From: Labilibaculum sp. K2S
Lineage (GTDB): Bacteria; Bacteroidota; Bacteroidia; Bacteroidales; Marinifilaceae
Length of the DNA: 64,000 nucleotides
Assembly (NCBI RefSeq): GCF_030372765.1
Contig: NZ_JAUCMW010000003.1
Location: forward strand, 186,001 to 250,000
Direction: 5' to 3'
A program made the translations under genes and the position numbers. Every line of letters begins with the position of its first letter. The first letter of the stretch is position 1. The notes below the pieces were generated by a model. The model searched no databases. It worked only from the letters and a program-made list of their open reading frames with translations, and was not told where the DNA came from. Shown piece after piece: positions 56,838 through 64,000 of this stretch.

Positions 56838-57074
56838 TTATGCGTTTTGAATAAATTCTTTGATTTCAGATACTGAAGGCACTTTCCCGCTCACTACCAC
56901 TTTTTCGTTGATAACAAGAGCCGGAGTTGACATCACACCATAAGATAGAATCTTTACCATATCATCCACTTTCGTGATGTTTGCATCAATTGCAAGTTCT
57001 TCTACTGCTTTTTTTGTTGCTTCGGCTAAAGTGCCGCATTTTTTACAACCCGGGCCTAATACTTTTATTTCCAT
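56838..57074 (-). CDS. arsE: Small thioredoxin-like protein (ArsE-like)
   Basis: A 78-residue thioredoxin/glutaredoxin-fold protein, MEIKVLGPGCKKCGTLAEAT, with CxxC at Cys10 and Cys13 and the cis-proline region VMSTPALVINEKVV. These 'redox-active disulfide protein 2' relatives are short one-domain proteins. Between arsR (16 bases upstream) and the arsF-like gene it corresponds to ArsE, an electron carrier to the nitrophenylarsenical reduction and export genes. Confidence 0.82.
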   Translation of the reverse strand: MEIKVLGPGCKKCGTLAEATKKAVEELAIDANITKVDDMVKILSYGVMSTPALVINEKVVVSGKVPSVSEIKEFIQNA

Positions 57075-57090
57075 TTTATGTGTTTGTTAT

Positions 57091-57387
57091 TTATTTGAAA
57101 AATTCTTTAAATAATTTTTGAGCCATAGCCCAATTTTCTTTGTTTAGGCAGTATTTAATTTTAGGAGCGGTAATTTCGCCCTGAATTAAACCTGCATTTT
57201 TTAGTTCTTTTAAATGCTGAGATAGGGTAGATCTGGCAATAGGAACTTCCTCTGCCAAATCGCCGCTGTAGCAACAGGTTTGTTTCGAAAGTAAATCGCA
57301 GATATAAATACGCACAGGATGCGACAAGGCTTTGGCAAATCGAGCCAATTGTTTTTCTTCAGTGGAATAGAACTCTTTTACTTCCAT
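57091..57387 (-). CDS. arsR: ArsR family metalloid-sensing repressor
   Basis: A 98-residue winged-helix regulator. The recognition helix segment is VPIARSTLSQHLKELKNAGL (about 48-67), followed by the wing GEITAPKIKYCL. Cysteines Cys30, Cys38 and Cys39 (YICDLLSKQTCCYSG) can bind As(III) or Sb(III), as the adjacent Cys pair does in other ArsR proteins. It is first in the operon arsR-arsE-arsF-arsG-permease, with a promoter and a palindromic operator directly upstream, so it should repress its own operon until metalloid binds. Confidence 0.9.
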   Translation of the reverse strand: MEVKEFYSTEEKQLARFAKALSHPVRIYICDLLSKQTCCYSGDLAEEVPIARSTLSQHLKELKNAGLIQGEITAPKIKYCLNKENWAMAQKLFKEFFK

Positions 57388-57398
57388 TTGTTTCGTAT

Positions 57399-57414
57399 TT
57401 CGTAAAACTACGAA
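57399..57414. promoter_or_regulatory. ArsR operator palindrome
   Basis: TTCGTA-AAAC-TACGAA is a perfect inverted repeat, centred 19 bases upstream of the arsR start codon; an extra TTTCGTA half-site is at 57391-57397. It covers the expected transcription start, so binding would block the promoter. Confidence 0.65.
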
Positions 57415-57415
57415 A

Positions 57416-57447
57416 CGAAGGTAGTGGGAAATTTTTAAAAGGCAAAA
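57416..57447 (-). promoter_or_regulatory. Promoter of the ars operon
   Basis: On the minus strand TTTTG (57447-57443), 19 bases, then TACCTTCG (57423-57416), one base off TAnnTTTG. The start site would lie inside the operator palindrome. Confidence 0.6.
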
Positions 57448-57499
57448 TATTCACACAAAAAATCGATATTGATATGGTGGGTCTGTTTTTTATTTCCCT

Positions 57500-58219
57500 T
57501 TAAAGTGAATGCTTGTTGCTATAGGGAATCAATTTGGTCTTACCGTGTTTATAGCGGTCTTTACAATTTCTGATGTCTCCCTTGAACCTAAGTTTTTTCG
57601 GAACCCCCAATCTAAATATCCCTTTCCCTTTAGCCATTCGTTCAAGTTTACAAATGGCCTTTTCGGATAACTGATGATACAGAGGCTGAAGAATTTTACA
57701 TTGTTCAATGTTGCCATATTTCTCATCCCATTTTAATGCTTTTTTTCCTTTAATGATTTCATTGGAAAAATAAACATCCCGTATTTGAGGAAATGCAAAG
57801 GCAAATACTTTTTCTGATCCTTCATGTGCAAATGTTACCAATTCTTTATTGCGGATGATGAAAATACGAAGAAAATCATTCTCCATTTTAGCCAGTTGAT
57901 TAGCGGCAACCGAAGCAATTCCCAGCCATTTTATATCGTGACCTTTCTCTATACAGACTTTGTTGAAAAAGGTATAAAAATCTCTTATTTGGCGAATGCT
58001 TTTGTATTTCTCATTCCCTTTGTCGATACCCAAATTGTAGATGTTGGCTTGTTGCCACACTTCGGTGTTTTTTTTGCGGTCTTTTTTTAACCAGCAACCA
58101 TCTTGTAAAACAGTATTTTCAGTTTCTTTTTTGTATGCATGTAAACTTTTCCACTCCTGTGAGAAAACAAGAGTAGTAGGGAGAAGAATGAGAAGGAGAA
58201 TTTGGAGTATTTTTTTCAA
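57500..58219 (-). CDS. Secreted protein of unknown function
   Basis: A 239-residue protein with signal peptide MKKILQILLLILLPTTLVFS. The mature part begins EWKSLHAYKKETENTVLQDG and CWLKKDRKKNTEVWQQANIY, and has a middle block IASVAANQLAKMENDFLRIF; the C-terminus is basic (YKHGKTKLIPYSNKHS). I recall similar proteins across Bacteroidota without a known role. No catalytic motif is visible. It is the gene upstream of the palindrome array, on the minus strand. Confidence 0.7.
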   Translation of the reverse strand: MKKILQILLLILLPTTLVFSQEWKSLHAYKKETENTVLQDGCWLKKDRKKNTEVWQQANIYNLGIDKGNEKYKSIRQIRDFYTFFNKVCIEKGHDIKWLGIASVAANQLAKMENDFLRIFIIRNKELVTFAHEGSEKVFAFAFPQIRDVYFSNEIIKGKKALKWDEKYGNIEQCKILQPLYHQLSEKAICKLERMAKGKGIFRLGVPKKLRFKGDIRNCKDRYKHGKTKLIPYSNKHSL

Positions 58220-58240
58220 GAGAATATATTTTAATACTTA

Positions 58241-58451
58241 TTGCGCCCCTTTGGGGCTTACCTTTTTATTTTGTGTTATCACAGGGCTGCACCCTGTGTT
58301 ATTGTGTTACGCTCCTTTGGAGCTTGTTTCCATTGTTAATTGAATACAATGTATATGTTAGCCCCAAAGGGGCGGTAATATGGTAGCATAGGGCAACGCC
58401 CTATGAAAAATGATTAGTATATAGTGAAGCCCCAACGGGGCGAAATATTTT
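58241..58451. repeat. Left palindrome (REP/BIME-like) array
   Basis: A chain of short hairpins: GCCCCTTTGGGGC, CAGGGCTGCACCCTG, GCTCCTTTGGAGC, GCCCCAAAGGGGC, AGGGCAACGCCCT and GCCCCAACGGGGC, with AT-rich spacers. The same order and spacers occur at 58940-59220 with very few differences. The array lies directly beside the Y1 transposase gene. Confidence 0.8.
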
Positions 58452-58462
58452 GAGGATTTCAT

Positions 58463-58915
58463 TTAATCCCAAACATAGCATTCATCGAATTCGATATGGT
58501 ATTTTTTCAAAAGGCTTCGATATTCATCTTGAAAAGTCTTGTTTCTATGATGATTTTCTTGATTTTGAATGTAGCGTTGAACAATTTCCACATCTGTGGG
58601 ATTGACTGAAAAACCACCATATCCATTTTGCCAGTAAAATTTTGAATATTTACCTCCTTTTGTTTTTATCCATTTCGAAGAGTGAGATTTTACTTCTTCG
58701 ATAAGTTTCATCAATGCAATTTTTCTTGAGAGCTTGCATAGAATGTGAACATGATCTTCAACACCTCCAATCTCAATAGCAGGAGATTCCAACTTTTTGC
58801 AAATACCACCTAAATAAGCAAACAATTCCTGTTTGATCTGATGATCAATAAATGGAAATCTTTCTTTCGTACTAAAACAAATATGGACATAGTTTTTTAC
58901 TAAAGATTGTGGCAT
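58463..58915 (-). CDS. tnpA: IS200/IS605-like Y1 transposase (REP-associated)
   Basis: A 150-residue Y1 HUH transposase. The HUH motif is HVH at residues 55-57 (GGVEDHVHILCKL) and the nucleophile is Tyr115 in QRYIQNQENHH. The fold matches IS200 TnpA and REP-associated tyrosine transposases (RAYT), which cut single-stranded DNA at palindromes. No tnpB/IscB-type gene is attached. Palindrome arrays at 58241-58451 and 58940-59220 flank the gene almost immediately on both sides, as expected for either IS200 ends or a RAYT with its REPs. The gene is intact. Confidence 0.9.
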   Translation of the reverse strand: MPQSLVKNYVHICFSTKERFPFIDHQIKQELFAYLGGICKKLESPAIEIGGVEDHVHILCKLSRKIALMKLIEEVKSHSSKWIKTKGGKYSKFYWQNGYGGFSVNPTDVEIVQRYIQNQENHHRNKTFQDEYRSLLKKYHIEFDECYVWD

Positions 58916-58939
58916 AGTGTTGTTTTTGATTGTAATTTA

Positions 58940-59220
58940 TTGCGTCCCTTTGGGGCTTACCTTTTTATTTTGTGTTATCACAGGGCTGCACCCTGTGTTA
59001 TTGTGTTACGCTCCTTTGGAGCTTGTTTCCATTGTTAATTGAAACAATGTATATGTTAGCCCCAAAGGGGCGATAATAATACAGCGCAGGGTTTGTAACC
59101 CTACGAGTATTGTGTGATATGCACGTAAGCCCCAAGGGGGCGATAATAACGCAGCATAGGGCAACGCCCTATGAAAAATGATTAGTATATAGTGAAGCCC
59201 CAACGGGGCGAAATATTTTA
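58940..59220. repeat. Right palindrome (REP/BIME-like) array
   Basis: Nearly identical to 58241-58451 but with one extra module inserted (AGGGTTTGTAACCCT and GCCCCAAGGGGGC, about 59076-59150). A few bases differ (GCGTCC for GCGCCC; GAAACAATG for GAATACAATG). The two arrays are direct copies around the transposase gene. Confidence 0.8.
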
Positions 59221-59243
59221 TTTGACAGGAATTTCAACATTAC

Positions 59244-59294
59244 AACCCGACAGGTTTATTTGCATCTTTTATAATTAGCCTGTCGGGTTTTATT
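59244..59294 (+). terminator. Inverted repeat with T-rich tail
   Basis: AACCCGACAGG pairs with CCTGTCGGGTT across a 24-base AT-rich loop; T-rich DNA follows on the plus strand. No gene ends nearby on the plus strand. The arms resemble the 'CCTGTCAGG' terminator repeats seen elsewhere in the window. Confidence 0.5.
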
Positions 59295-59650
59295 CTTTAT
59301 AGTTGGTTATTAAAAAATAAAAATCGAATTTAAGAATAATACCTAACATCCATGCAGGATTATTCTACTACTAAAAAAAACATCCCAAATTTCTGCCTGA
59401 GATGTTCGTAATTGTACTTTTTTGTATATAGTGATTATTAAAAAGGATTCCCATTGGTCGAATCCATATTCCTATTGGAGGTTTTTGTATTCCTGATGTA
59501 AATTTTAAATGCCTATCGGACTTTTTTATACTCCTGATTCCTGAATTGGTTTATCTGATGGTTAAAATTGACTCCTGATTCATGAAAATATGTTTCGGAT
59601 GTATAAATTACACCTCTGATGCAAAATAGGTGAACAGATTCAAGCTTTTC
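59295..59650. other. Intergenic gap with a recurring short motif
   Basis: No gene is seen. CCTGAT or CTGATG-like words recur about every 20-35 bases between 59460 and 59630 (TCCTATTGG, TTCCTGATG, TGCCTATCGG, CTCCTGATTCCTG, ATCTGATGG, CTCCTGATTC, CCTCTGATG). A possible hairpin AACATC/GATGTT is near 59379-59407. This may be a decayed repeat. Confidence 0.3.
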
Positions 59651-59652
59651 AG

Positions 59653-60396
59653 CTAGTTCTTCATTTCATTTAACTTGCTGTTTTTTTTGTTTTTATTTCT
59701 TATATACTCACTCGAATATCTCTTCTGTTTTTCTTTGTTGTTCCAGAAAGCATATTTTCCGTAGGCACGAATTTCGTCAACCAATTGTTTCAGATAGGTG
59801 TAGGCTCTGTCGCGGAGCTGCTTTTCGGGTCTGTTTTTGCTGTTTTTTACTCCATCAACCCGGTTCATCAGTTCGTGCAGCTCATGCGACAGTTGTTTCG
59901 AGCGGTCAATTTTAGTTGTATCAAATAGAATCGCGGCCAAAGGTTCCGGATATTGTTTGGCAAAGGCAGGGTAGTCGCTCATGTCCTGAATTAAATTCAT
60001 ATGGCCACTGCCTTTCAATATGTTTTGCAGTTTTTTTAGAATATCCGGATTGTTTCTGTAGGCAAATTTAAAATCGCACTTTAATTCCCTTTGCAATTGG
60101 CTGGCTTCAGTAATTTTTGCTTCCCATTCTTTGGTGCTGGTTAAAGCTGATTGATAAACTGCAGTCCATATTGATTGTTGTTCTTGTAAAAAAGCAGCTC
60201 TTGCCGTAAGCTCATTAATTGAATCTTCGCTTACTCCTTTTGCCAAAAGTTCTTTTTTGTCTTCCATTGCATTTTGGTGAAGTACTCCAGCTTCGCCAAT
60301 GGTAATATCTACCGGAATAGTAGGTGAAACAATCTTGTTTTTAGGAATTTCAAGAACTAATTCTTTAATTGTTTTTGCCGCTGTTACATCTGTCAT
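59653..60396 (-). CDS. Unknown helical protein
   Basis: A 247-residue cytosolic protein, predicted mostly helical, with no signal peptide. It starts MTDVTAAKTIKELVLEIPKN and ends with a very basic tail (RNKNKKNSKLNEMKN). The centre has FLQEQQSIWTAVYQSALTST and RDRAYTYLKQLVDEIRAYGK. I recall similar unnamed proteins in marine Bacteroidota but know no function. The gene stands alone with long empty gaps on both sides. Confidence 0.65.
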   Translation of the reverse strand: MTDVTAAKTIKELVLEIPKNKIVSPTIPVDITIGEAGVLHQNAMEDKKELLAKGVSEDSINELTARAAFLQEQQSIWTAVYQSALTSTKEWEAKITEASQLQRELKCDFKFAYRNNPDILKKLQNILKGSGHMNLIQDMSDYPAFAKQYPEPLAAILFDTTKIDRSKQLSHELHELMNRVDGVKNSKNRPEKQLRDRAYTYLKQLVDEIRAYGKYAFWNNKEKQKRYSSEYIRNKNKKNSKLNEMKN

Positions 60397-60744
60397 TGAT
60401 TACAATTTTTCAGGGTTTAATGATCAACAGGTTTGGTAAATAAAAGATTTTGGATTCTGAAATTAGAAAAGATATGTTAAAAACAAAAGCTTGTGCCAAT
60501 AAATTATTTTTTTTGTGATCAGACTCTGGGGCTTTGGTGTTTGCAGGAGGGAACCGGAGTGGAAAATTAGGGGTAATACTTGTGTCTGTTGTTCTTCTTT
60601 TGATGTTCTATTGCCAGTGTTTTGTTAAAATTATTGAAATGCTTACAAGTCTTACTTTCTACTGGGTTGATAGAACCACTATGCGTATCATATTTGCCTT
60701 GTTATGAGTGTTTTTTGCACAAACTTAAATTTTGAGACGGATTT
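60397..60744. other. Empty gap upstream of the structured repeat
   Basis: No gene, RNA or clear regulatory signal was seen in these 348 bases. Confidence 0.35.
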
Positions 60745-60849
60745 GCGTGAAGGATTGAAGTGAAAACCCCGCAGTTTGAGTTGGCCTGGTGGGTTGGAAC
60801 GAGGAGTTGCAACGGAAAGCCTGACCCGAAGAATTGAGGGACACGCCCC
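60745..60849 (+). repeat. Structured RNA-like repeat, copy B
   Basis: Second copy of the element at 11199-11302. GCGTGAAGGATTGAA starts it, CGAGGAGTTGCAACGGAAAG and CCTGACCCGA are in the middle, and GAGGGACACGCCCC ends it. GCGTG pairs with CACGC here, where copy A has GCGTT with AACGC. An inner AACCCC/GGGTT helix is possible. It is about 105 bases, the same as copy A, and stands in an otherwise empty 670-base gap. Confidence 0.55.
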
Positions 60850-61025
60850 TAAATAATTAGTAGTAATAGAGGAGTAAGGCAGAATTAATGTAGAAATAAG
60901 CTTTTTAAAATGTTTTTATTCTGTGATATCATGGTTGAAAAAGATGCGAGCTAAGTGGTTCTGTTTTACTTTTCGGTCTCGATCTTGCTAAAATTTAATT
61001 AAAGTAAATTTTCTCACAATAGACA

Positions 61026-61060
61026 AAGCCGGTTTCCCCTAAAAGGAAACCGGCTTTTTG
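61026..61060. terminator. Terminator next to the DUF4395 gene
   Basis: AAGCCGGTTTCC and GGAAACCGGCTT form a 12-bp stem with T on the plus side and AAA on the other. It is 8 bases after the DUF4395 stop on the minus strand and may act in both directions. Confidence 0.7.
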
Positions 61061-61066
61061 TCATCG

Positions 61067-61624
61067 TTAATTTGTATTTATTTCTGCAGTCTGTATTTCG
61101 CATGAATTGCCCATACAGTTCGGTTTTACTTCTGGTTGTTTCATCAATTTTAATTTAATTGCCAAGAAATAAAGCTGACAACCAACGCAAATGCCAAATG
61201 CTGTCTCGATAAACATGAGTAGCGAGCAAATTAGGCAAAGCATACACACCGATTCAAAAATAGCCGGATCACTTTGTAAAGGAATCGATAGAAAGAATAC
61301 GATAGCTGAAAGAATTAAACCTAAACTCCAGGCGAATCTTTTTTGCACGGCACCAATGTATATAGGCTCTTGTTTAATAACGATTAAACGGGCAAGGGCA
61401 TTGGCTGGAGCATATTTGGGATTGATAAAAACACTAATGCCAAAGTTGAGTACGATAAATCCTGAAACATAAGGAATAGGAGCGTAATTTTTGAAAAATA
61501 CGGCTGCAATTAAGGTTACTAAAATCATAAAGAACAACAAGCCTGCAGTCGCACGAACTTCTCTTTCGTTTAAAACCTTGTAGCCAATTCCATCTACATA
61601 TTCTCCAAAACACACTATTGACAT
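61067..61624 (-). CDS. DUF4395 family membrane protein
   Basis: A 185-residue protein with four hydrophobic helices after a short N-terminal segment (YVDGIGYKVLNEREVRATAG). It matches the DUF4395 pattern: NEREVRA at the start, then GFIVLNFGISVFINPKYAPA and the CVGCQLY helix with two cysteines near the end. DUF4395 proteins often go with thioredoxin or sulfur genes; none is adjacent here. Cys in MGNSC/PNC near the C-terminus may add to the redox site. Function unknown. Confidence 0.82.
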   Translation of the reverse strand: MSIVCFGEYVDGIGYKVLNEREVRATAGLLFFMILVTLIAAVFFKNYAPIPYVSGFIVLNFGISVFINPKYAPANALARLIVIKQEPIYIGAVQKRFAWSLGLILSAIVFFLSIPLQSDPAIFESVCMLCLICSLLMFIETAFGICVGCQLYFLAIKLKLMKQPEVKPNCMGNSCEIQTAEINTN

Positions 61625-61783
61625 CTTCTGGTATTTTTATTAATATTCGGAGTGCAAAGTAATAAAAATACCTGCAGGTATTAAATGTAAATAGTTAAGC
61701 AAATGTTAAAGTAGGTTTTTCAATTGTCGCGGGATTTATCATAGGAATAAGAATGATTCAGGATTATTATTTATTTTGGGAAT

Positions 61784-61816
61784 AAAAAAAAGCCGGCTCC
61801 CTAAAGGAAACCGGCT
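61784..61816 (-). terminator. Terminator of pheT
   Basis: AGCCGGCTCC and GGAAACCGGCT form a stem (one mismatch), followed on the minus strand by eight T, 20 bases after the pheT stop codon. Arms are close to those of the terminator at 61026-61060. Confidence 0.85.
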
Positions 61817-61835
61817 CTATAGAATTATTTGTAGC

Positions 61836-64000
61836 TTATCTAATCTGAGCTCCCAATTGTTTTTCGTAGCTCTTAATCAGTTTCTGCATAATCTTATCAA
61901 TTTGCTTGTCTTCCAATGTTTTTTCAGTGTCCTGAAGAATGAAACTTACTGCGTATGATTTTTTATCTGCACCCAGTTTTTCACCTTCGTAAATATCAAA
62001 CAGAGAAACAGATTTCAGCATGCTCTTTTCACAGTTGAAAGCGATGGTTTTAATTTCAGCAAAGCTGGTTGCCTTGTCAATCAGTAAAGCCAAATCTCTT
62101 TTAACAGCAGGGTATTTAGGAATCTCGGTGTAAGCAACTTTGTTTTTAGTAGCTTCTCCAATTAAGGTTTCCCAATCGAAATCAGCATAGTAAACAGGAA
62201 CATCAATGTCCATTGCTTTTAAAATTTTACCGCTTACCATTCCAACTTCAACCAATACCTTTTTTTTAACGCCGTAGCTTAAACCTTCGGTAAACTGGTC
62301 GTTTTCGTTTTCGTTAATTCTTAACTTATCGATTTGAAATCCCAAACGTTTCAGTACATTTTCAGTAAATGCCTTTATGTGGAAGAAGTTTGCAGGTTCT
62401 TCTTTTAAATTCCAGTTTGCAGCAGTTTTGTTACCACACATGAAAACACTCAGGTGTTCTTTTTCGAAATAGTTGTCAACCGGATTCTCGTTTTCTTCAT
62501 TCTTAAAGTGCTGGTACGATTTACCAAACTCATAGAATTTTAAATCCATATTTCTGCGGTTGATATTGTAAGCAATACATTCCAGTCCACCAAAAAGGAG
62601 ACTCTGACGCATTGCATTTAAATCGGAGCTAAGTGGGTTGAAAATACGAACGGTATTCTCTATCTTCAAGCTTTCCAATCCTTCGTAGTAAGAGGCTTTG
62701 GTCAGCGAATTGTTCATGATTTCGTTGAAACCAGAATACGATAACAGATCTGCAATGGTATTTCTTAGTTTGTGCTCGTCTGGTTTTGGAGCATAGCTTA
62801 ATGATGCATTTACCTTACCGGGAACTTCAACATTGTTGAAACCATAAATACGCAATACTTCTTCCACAATATCGGCTTCACGTTTTACATCCACACGGTA
62901 CGGAGGAACCAACAGGTTCAATGTATCACCATCTTCTTTTTCGATACCGATTTCAAGAGCTGTTAAAATGTTTTTGATAGTTTCCTTACCAATTTCCTTA
63001 CCGATTAAGCGCTCGATACGATCAACGCTTACCTCAACTTTAAAATCGGCAACCGGGTTCGGATAAATATCAATCACTTCGGATGAAATGCTTCCACCTG
63101 CAATCTCCTTAATTAAAAGAGCTGCACGTTTCATCGCATAAATGGTATTGTTAGGATCAGTTCCACGCTCAAAACGGAAAGATGCATCGGTATTTAAACC
63201 ATGGCGACGAGCCGTTTTACGAACAGATACTGAATCGAAATAAGCACTTTCAAGAAATACAGAAGTAGTTGATGCACTAACACCTGATTCTAATCCTCCG
63301 AATACACCTGCAATACACATTGGTTCTTCAGCGTTACAAATCATCAGATCGTTTTCGTTCAATTCCCTTTTTGTTTCGTCAAGAGTTATGAATTGAGCGC
63401 CACCGGCAAGTGTTTTTACAATTACTTTATTGCCTGCTATTTTCGAGTAGTCGAAAGCATGCAATGGCTGACCGGTTTCAAACAATACGAAGTTGGTGAT
63501 ATCCACTACGTTGTTAATCGGCTTTAAGCCAATTGCCTTCAAACGGTTTTGCAGCCATTCCGGCGATTCTGCTATGGTAATACCACTTACACAAACACCC
63601 GAGTAACGGTGACAAGCTTCGGGGTTTTCAACAACAACCTCAATTGGAGTACTGTTGTTTTCAATTGTAAAAGCTTCAACCGAAGGCATTTTATATTCTA
63701 TAGCTTTTTGTTGTTTTAAGTAAGCCGCCAAATCTCTGGCAACACCAATGTGTGATGCACCATCAATACGATTAGGAGTCAAGTCAATTTCTATGGCAAT
63801 ATCGTCTTCAATATTGAAGTATTTTGCAGCAGGAGTTCCTGCAACAGCTTCGGCAGGAAGAACCATAATTCCCTCGTGACCGGTACCAACACCAATTTCA
63901 TCTTCGGCACAAATCATCCCCAATGAAACCTCGCCTCTAATTTTCGATTTTTTAATGGTAAAGCTTTCGTCTCCATCGTACAAAACAGTACCAACAGTAG
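61836..64000 (-). CDS. pheT: Phenylalanine-tRNA ligase, beta subunit (5' partial)
   Basis: The frame is open to the right window edge, so the N-terminus (about 100 residues, most of the tRNA-binding OB domain) is missing; about 721 residues remain of the usual 810-820. Visible parts are the end of the OB domain (IKKSKIRGEVSLGMICAEDE), B3/B4 domain with DLTPNRIDGASHIGVARDLA and GQPLHAFDYSKI, the B5 domain, the catalytic-like core (RVEEVLRIYGF-type region reads DIVEEVLRIYGFNNVEVPGK) and the C-terminal anticodon-binding FDX-ACB domain (YPAVKRDLALLIDKATSFAE). With PheS it charges tRNA-Phe. pheS is not in the window. Confidence 0.96.
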   Translation of the reverse strand, partial: TVGTVLYDGDESFTIKKSKIRGEVSLGMICAEDEIGVGTGHEGIMVLPAEAVAGTPAAKYFNIEDDIAIEIDLTPNRIDGASHIGVARDLAAYLKQQKAIEYKMPSVEAFTIENNSTPIEVVVENPEACHRYSGVCVSGITIAESPEWLQNRLKAIGLKPINNVVDITNFVLFETGQPLHAFDYSKIAGNKVIVKTLAGGAQFITLDETKRELNENDLMICNAEEPMCIAGVFGGLESGVSASTTSVFLESAYFDSVSVRKTARRHGLNTDASFRFERGTDPNNTIYAMKRAALLIKEIAGGSISSEVIDIYPNPVADFKVEVSVDRIERLIGKEIGKETIKNILTALEIGIEKEDGDTLNLLVPPYRVDVKREADIVEEVLRIYGFNNVEVPGKVNASLSYAPKPDEHKLRNTIADLLSYSGFNEIMNNSLTKASYYEGLESLKIENTVRIFNPLSSDLNAMRQSLLFGGLECIAYNINRRNMDLKFYEFGKSYQHFKNEENENPVDNYFEKEHLSVFMCGNKTAANWNLKEEPANFFHIKAFTENVLKRLGFQIDKLRINENENDQFTEGLSYGVKKKVLVEVGMVSGKILKAMDIDVPVYYADFDWETLIGEATKNKVAYTEIPKYPAVKRDLALLIDKATSFAEIKTIAFNCEKSMLKSVSLFDIYEGEKLGADKKSYAVSFILQDTEKTLEDKQIDKIMQKLIKSYEKQLGAQIR

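Noticed and set aside
59440..59480. tRNA-like GGTCGAATCC word
   Set aside because: No acceptor, D or anticodon stems can be formed around it. No tRNA gene was found in the window.

Overview
The window looks like a chromosomal segment of a marine or sediment-type member of the Bacteroidota, most likely order Marinilabiliales (Marinifilaceae-like). This is inferred from gene content and signals, because no database search was possible. Supporting signs are AT-rich DNA with little Shine-Dalgarno, promoters of the Bacteroidota type (TTTG, about 19 bases, TAnnTTTG), many secreted proteins and lipoproteins, an OmpA/PD40/TPR outer-membrane protein, DUF3078 and DUF4197 proteins, an SCLY-like cysteine desulfurase and a yicC-gmk-nadD cluster. 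The window starts inside a 2-oxoacid:ferredoxin oxidoreductase gamma subunit and ends inside pheT.

Layout. 1-7.5 kb: oxidoreductase tail, a candidate small RNA, nadD-gmk-yicC, a MATE exporter, an ABC-F ATPase and a papain-like lipoprotein peptidase. 7.6-15 kb: endonuclease III, a decayed ZIP-type metal transporter, a small 2[4Fe-4S] ferredoxin with an FNR-like site, a YfcC-type carrier, and two histidine-degradation genes (hutI, ftcD) separated by repeat-rich DNA. 15-20.4 kb: a large secreted GH2 glycosidase with a LamG domain inserted near the end of the catalytic barrel, followed by a graveyard of repeats, an IS relic and a broken gene. 20.4-26 kb: mntH and the 2-oxoglutarate dehydrogenase genes odhB and sucA. 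26-39.5 kb: a YiiX-like lipoprotein, an AddB-like nuclease, an OmpA-like envelope protein, an SCLY-like cysteine desulfurase, a NagZ/serine-hydrolase fusion, a CYTH protein, coaX and a 2-hydroxyacid dehydrogenase.

39.7-54 kb: an ATP-grasp gene and a GNAT gene side by side, each cut by one in-frame stop; an intact GNAT; three cold-shock-domain genes, two of them a duplicated pair with conserved long leaders; unknown secreted proteins; a hemolysin III protein; tryptophanase; a DUF3078 protein; HAD, rhodanese and macro-domain proteins; phosphofructokinase. 54-57.4 kb: a compact arsenic/organoarsenical operon (arsR, arsE-, arsF- and arsG-like genes, an ArsP-type permease, perhaps a DCC protein) with a clear promoter and palindromic operator. 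57.5-64 kb: a secreted unknown, an IS200-like Y1 transposase between two near-identical arrays of small palindromes, a helical unknown, DUF4395 and pheT.

No tRNA, rRNA, CRISPR array, prophage or classical defence island was seen. The observations most worth following are a structured RNA-like repeat present twice with compensatory stem changes (11.2 and 60.7 kb), the twin nonsense codons at 39.9 and 41.2 kb, the palindrome arrays around the Y1 transposase, the duplicated cold-shock leaders and the candidate sRNA at 0.8 kb.
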